From: Cloacibacterium sp.
GTDB taxonomy: Bacteria > Bacteroidota > Bacteroidia > Flavobacteriales > Weeksellaceae
Direction: 5' to 3'
Length of the DNA stretch: 33,379 nucleotides
Assembly (NCBI GenBank): GCA_017995195.1
Contig: JAGOJI010000015.1
Coordinates: 1 to 33,379 of the forward strand
The position numbers and the translations under genes are program-made. Below the pieces are notes generated by a model. It had not been told where the DNA came from. It worked only from the letters and a program-made list of their open reading frames with translations, and did no database searches. Shown piece after piece: positions 31,191 through 33,379 of the stretch; positions within the stretch are counted from its first letter, which is position 1, and the number at the start of each line of letters is the position of its first letter.

Positions 31191-31556
31191 ATGAATTTGC
31201 CGGAACAATATATCCCTGTATTAATTCAAGCCGCTGTAGGTTTGGGTTTTGTGCTTGTTTCTTTAGTTGCTTCACATTTTTTAGGACCAAGACTTCATGG
31301 TAAGAAAAAAGATGAAGCCTTTGAATGTGGTGTAGAGCTTCAGGGGAATGCCAGAACACCCTTCTCGGTAAAATATTTTATGACGGCGATTCTATTCGTA
31401 CTTTTCGATATAGAAATCGTCTTTTTTTATCCTTATGCTGTAAACTTCAGAGAGTTTGGAGTACCGGGATTTATAGCGGTACTTACCTTTGTGGCAGTAT
31501 TTTTCATGGGATATTTTTATGTGTTAAAAAGAGGAGCATTGAATTGGGATAAATAA
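31191..31556 (+). CDS. nuoA: NADH-quinone oxidoreductase subunit A
   Basis: 121 aa with three membrane helices (about 8-30, 62-80, 92-112). It is a membrane-arm subunit of complex I near the quinone site. Markers are the loop FECGVELQGNARTPFSVKYFMTAILF, containing the conserved Cys of helix I-II loop, and FDIEIVFFYPYA with the conserved acidic pair of helix II. The C-terminus YVLKRGALNWD is typical. First gene of the nuo operon, followed by nuoB after 119 bp of repetitive leader. Confidence 0.96.
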   Translation: MNLPEQYIPVLIQAAVGLGFVLVSLVASHFLGPRLHGKKKDEAFECGVELQGNARTPFSVKYFMTAILFVLFDIEIVFFYPYAVNFREFGVPGFIAVLTFVAVFFMGYFYVLKRGALNWDK

Positions 31557-31675
31557 TGACTTGCCTCTTTAGTAGGGCAAAAGAAACTTTTATAAATTGA
31601 TTTCAGAGATTAATCTTTAATTTTTTTTCAATTTTTAAATCTTTAAAATCTTTCAATCTTTAAATTAAAACGTAG

Positions 31676-32224
31676 ATGTCAAATAAAGAAATAAAAATAG
31701 TAGATGCACCGGAAGGTTTCAGTGGCGAGGGATTTTTCGTTACGCAGCTGAGTACCATTATTGGTATGGCAAGAGCAAATTCTCTTTGGCCATTGCCTTT
31801 CGCTACCTCTTGTTGCGGGATAGAATTCATGGCAACCATGATGCCCAACTATGATTTGGCAAGATTCGGTGCCGAAAGATTGAGTTTTTCTCCTCGGCAA
31901 GCCGATGTTTTGATGGTTTGTGGTACGATTTCCAAAAAATTAGGACCCGTACTCAAGCAGGTTTATACCCAAATGGCAGAACCAAGATGGGTAATTTCTG
32001 TGGGGGCTTGTGCCTCCAGCGGTGGAATATTCGACACCTATTCGGTGTTACAAGGTATTGATAAAATTATTCCTGTAGATGTCTATGTGCCGGGTTGTCC
32101 GCCACGTCCGGAGCAGATATTAGAAGGATTTATGCAGGTTCAGGCATTGGCAGAAAGCGAGAGTATTCGCCGAAGAGATATGCCGGAATATAAGCATCTT
32201 TTAGAAAGTTACGATATAAAATAA
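31676..32224 (+). CDS. nuoB: NADH-quinone oxidoreductase subunit B
   Basis: 182 aa. It holds the terminal iron-sulfur cluster N2 of complex I that passes electrons to quinone. Ligands: C46 and C47 in TSCCGIEFMA, C112 in VGACASSGG, and C141 in PGCPPRPEQ. All four are present. ARFGAERLSFSPRQADVL is the other conserved block. Peripheral arm subunit, cytoplasmic side. The 119-bp leader is low-complexity text (ATCTTTAAA-type units). Confidence 0.97.
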   Translation: MSNKEIKIVDAPEGFSGEGFFVTQLSTIIGMARANSLWPLPFATSCCGIEFMATMMPNYDLARFGAERLSFSPRQADVLMVCGTISKKLGPVLKQVYTQMAEPRWVISVGACASSGGIFDTYSVLQGIDKIIPVDVYVPGCPPRPEQILEGFMQVQALAESESIRRRDMPEYKHLLESYDIK

Positions 32225-32305
32225 AGATAATTCGTTTCAGGTTTCGGTTACACTATTTTTTTGAATTTGAAACAGGAAACCACCAAATATGAAACAAAAA
32301 TTGAT

Positions 32306-32800
32306 ATGACCAACGAATTTGTTTTAGAAGCCATTACAAGGGAGTTTCCCAATGCAGTTCTTCAATCATCGGAGCCTTACGGTTTTTTGACACTTGAGAT
32401 AAAAAAAGAAGAGATTAAAAAGGTAATTCACCATCTTAAAGAATCGTCTTTGGGTTTTATTTTTTTGACGGACATTTGTGGAATTCATTCTCCGGAAAAT
32501 AAAGAGAAAGAATTGGGTGTCATCTATCATCTGCACAATTTGGTAAGCAATAATAGAATAAGGCTCAAAACCTTTTTTACTAAAGAAAATGCAGAAGTAG
32601 AAACTCTTACCGACTTGTATGCGGGAGCCAATTGGATGGAAAGAGAAACATTCGATTTTTATGGAATTAAATTCAAAGGACACCCTGATTTAAGAGTGAT
32701 TCTAAATGATCCGGATTTAGGCTACCATCCTATGCTTAGAGAATATGAGTTGGAAGACGGAACCCGTACGGATAAAGACGATACCATGTTTGGAAGATAA
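32306..32800 (+). CDS. nuoC: NADH-quinone oxidoreductase subunit C
   Basis: 164 aa from ATG 32306. A longer frame to TTG 32261 adds residues encoded by repetitive leader DNA and is rejected. It is the 30-kDa-type structural subunit of the complex I hydrophilic arm. The family signature is ANWMERETFDFYGIKFKGHP, followed by DLRVILNDPDLGYHPMLREYELE. It is separate from nuoD here, not fused as in E. coli. Confidence 0.95.
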   Translation: MTNEFVLEAITREFPNAVLQSSEPYGFLTLEIKKEEIKKVIHHLKESSLGFIFLTDICGIHSPENKEKELGVIYHLHNLVSNNRIRLKTFFTKENAEVETLTDLYAGANWMERETFDFYGIKFKGHPDLRVILNDPDLGYHPMLREYELEDGTRTDKDDTMFGR

Positions 32801-32816
32801 AATATAAATGATAAGA

Positions 32817-32851
32817 GATAATTGATGAACGATTCCATTCTATCAATTATC
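32817..32851. repeat. Inverted repeat in nuoC-nuoD gap
   Basis: GATAATTGAT (32817-32826) and ATCAATTATC (32842-32851) form a perfect 10-bp inverted repeat with a 15-nt loop. Related units (GAATTATCAATTATT) follow just before nuoD. There is no T tract. Confidence 0.55.
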
Positions 32852-32879
32852 ATTCATCGAATTATCAATTATTAAAACT

Positions 32880-33379
32880 ATGAAAGACAATCAATTAGCC
32901 AATATACTCAGTCAATACGACTCTAAGGAGCAGATAGACGGGCAACTCTATACTCTTAATTTAGGACCTACCCATCCTGCTACACATGGTATTTTTCAAA
33001 ATATTCTTACTATGGATGGAGAGCGTATTCTCCATTCCGAGCCTACAATAGGCTATATCCACAGAGCGTTCGAGAAAATATCCGAACGCAGACCATACCA
33101 TCAGATTACTACCCTTACCGATCGTCTCAACTACTGTTCTGCCCCAATTAATAATATCGGTTGGCATATGACAGTAGAAAAGCTCATCGGTTGCGAAGTT
33201 CCCAAAAGGGTAGATTATATGAGAATCATCATTATGGAATTGGCAAGAATTGCCGACCATTTGATTTGCAATGGAGTAATAGGGGTAGATACCGGAGCTA
33301 TTACGGGCTTTACCTATATTTTTCAGGACAGAGAACGTATCTACGATATGTACGAACAGGTTTCAGGGGCGAGATTAAC
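32880..33379 (+). CDS. nuoD: NADH-quinone oxidoreductase subunit D (3' end beyond window)
   Basis: The window holds the first 166 codons of an open frame from ATG 32880. It is the 49-kDa-type subunit that forms the quinone pocket with NuoB. LNLGPTHPATHGIF at about 27-40 contains the quinone-site His. EPTIGYIHRAFEKISERRPYHQ, DRLNYCSAPINNIGW and RVDYMRIIIMELARIADHL are standard. The full protein is expected to be about 400 aa. It follows nuoC by 79 bp. Confidence 0.96.
   Translation, partial: MKDNQLANILSQYDSKEQIDGQLYTLNLGPTHPATHGIFQNILTMDGERILHSEPTIGYIHRAFEKISERRPYHQITTLTDRLNYCSAPINNIGWHMTVEKLIGCEVPKRVDYMRIIIMELARIADHLICNGVIGVDTGAITGFTYIFQDRERIYDMYEQVSGARL

Noticed and set aside
32261-32305. 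N-terminal extension of NuoC
   Set aside because: The added residues are translated from the GAAACAGGAAAC-type repetitive spacer; the family N-terminus begins at ATG 32306.
1-33379. CRISPR array, prophage, IS element, toxin-antitoxin or defence genes
   Set aside because: No regularly spaced direct repeats with unique spacers, and no transposase, integrase, nuclease-defence or toxin domains were recognised.

Overview
The window reads as a chromosomal segment of a Bacteroidota bacterium, most likely a flavobacterium of the Weeksellaceae (Chryseobacterium/Riemerella/Bergeyella-like). The grounds are low GC, Bacteroidetes-type promoters (TTTG, about 20 nt, TAnnTTTG), a C-terminal type IX secretion sorting domain, a DUF5522 protein, a CME/CGA-like class A beta-lactamase, and separate nuoC and nuoD genes. 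The genus assignment is inference. No tRNA, rRNA, CRISPR array, integrase or transposase was recognised.

Bases 1-7640 are the right-hand part of a surface-polysaccharide locus, all on + and tightly packed. It holds four glycosyltransferases (CgeB-like, GT4, GT61, GT2), a multi-spanning membrane protein, and three enzymes that together convert dTDP-4-keto-6-deoxyglucose to dTDP-3-acetamido-3,6-dideoxyhexose: a ketoisomerase (fdtA/qdtA-like), an aminotransferase (fdtB/qdtB-like) and an N-acetyltransferase (fdtC/qdtC-like). Two genes look broken. The first has in-frame stops inside its apparent N-terminus. The membrane protein is split by a one-base frameshift at an A6 run. The block is visibly AT-richer than the rest. 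A GT90 gene on - closes it.

Bases 8791-13754 are a mixed region: a DUF4136 lipoprotein with a Cys-rich DUF5522 partner, a small HExxH protein, a class A beta-lactamase with an unusual RTG in place of KTG, an agmatinase/arginase-family enzyme, a serine-hydrolase (beta-lactamase/DD-peptidase fold) exported protein, a possible small inverted-repeat element, and a small membrane protein.

Bases 13904-30993 are mostly housekeeping genes: fumC, an ABC exporter, an SDR epimerase, mevalonate diphosphate decarboxylase, purK, rbfA, a LolC/E-like permease, a secreted endonuclease I, aroE, a DUF349 protein, ribD, a YigZ-family protein, a membrane zinc peptidase and a GNAT-like protein. Bases 31191-33379 begin a complex I operon (nuoA, nuoB, nuoC, nuoD, the last cut by the window end).

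I did not find a clearly new multi-gene system. The observations most worth following are the two disrupted polysaccharide genes, the variant beta-lactamase, the 119-bp repeat-like element, the 14-bp tandem repeat inside the mevalonate decarboxylase gene, and a set of promoters placed so close to start codons that leaderless transcripts are expected.
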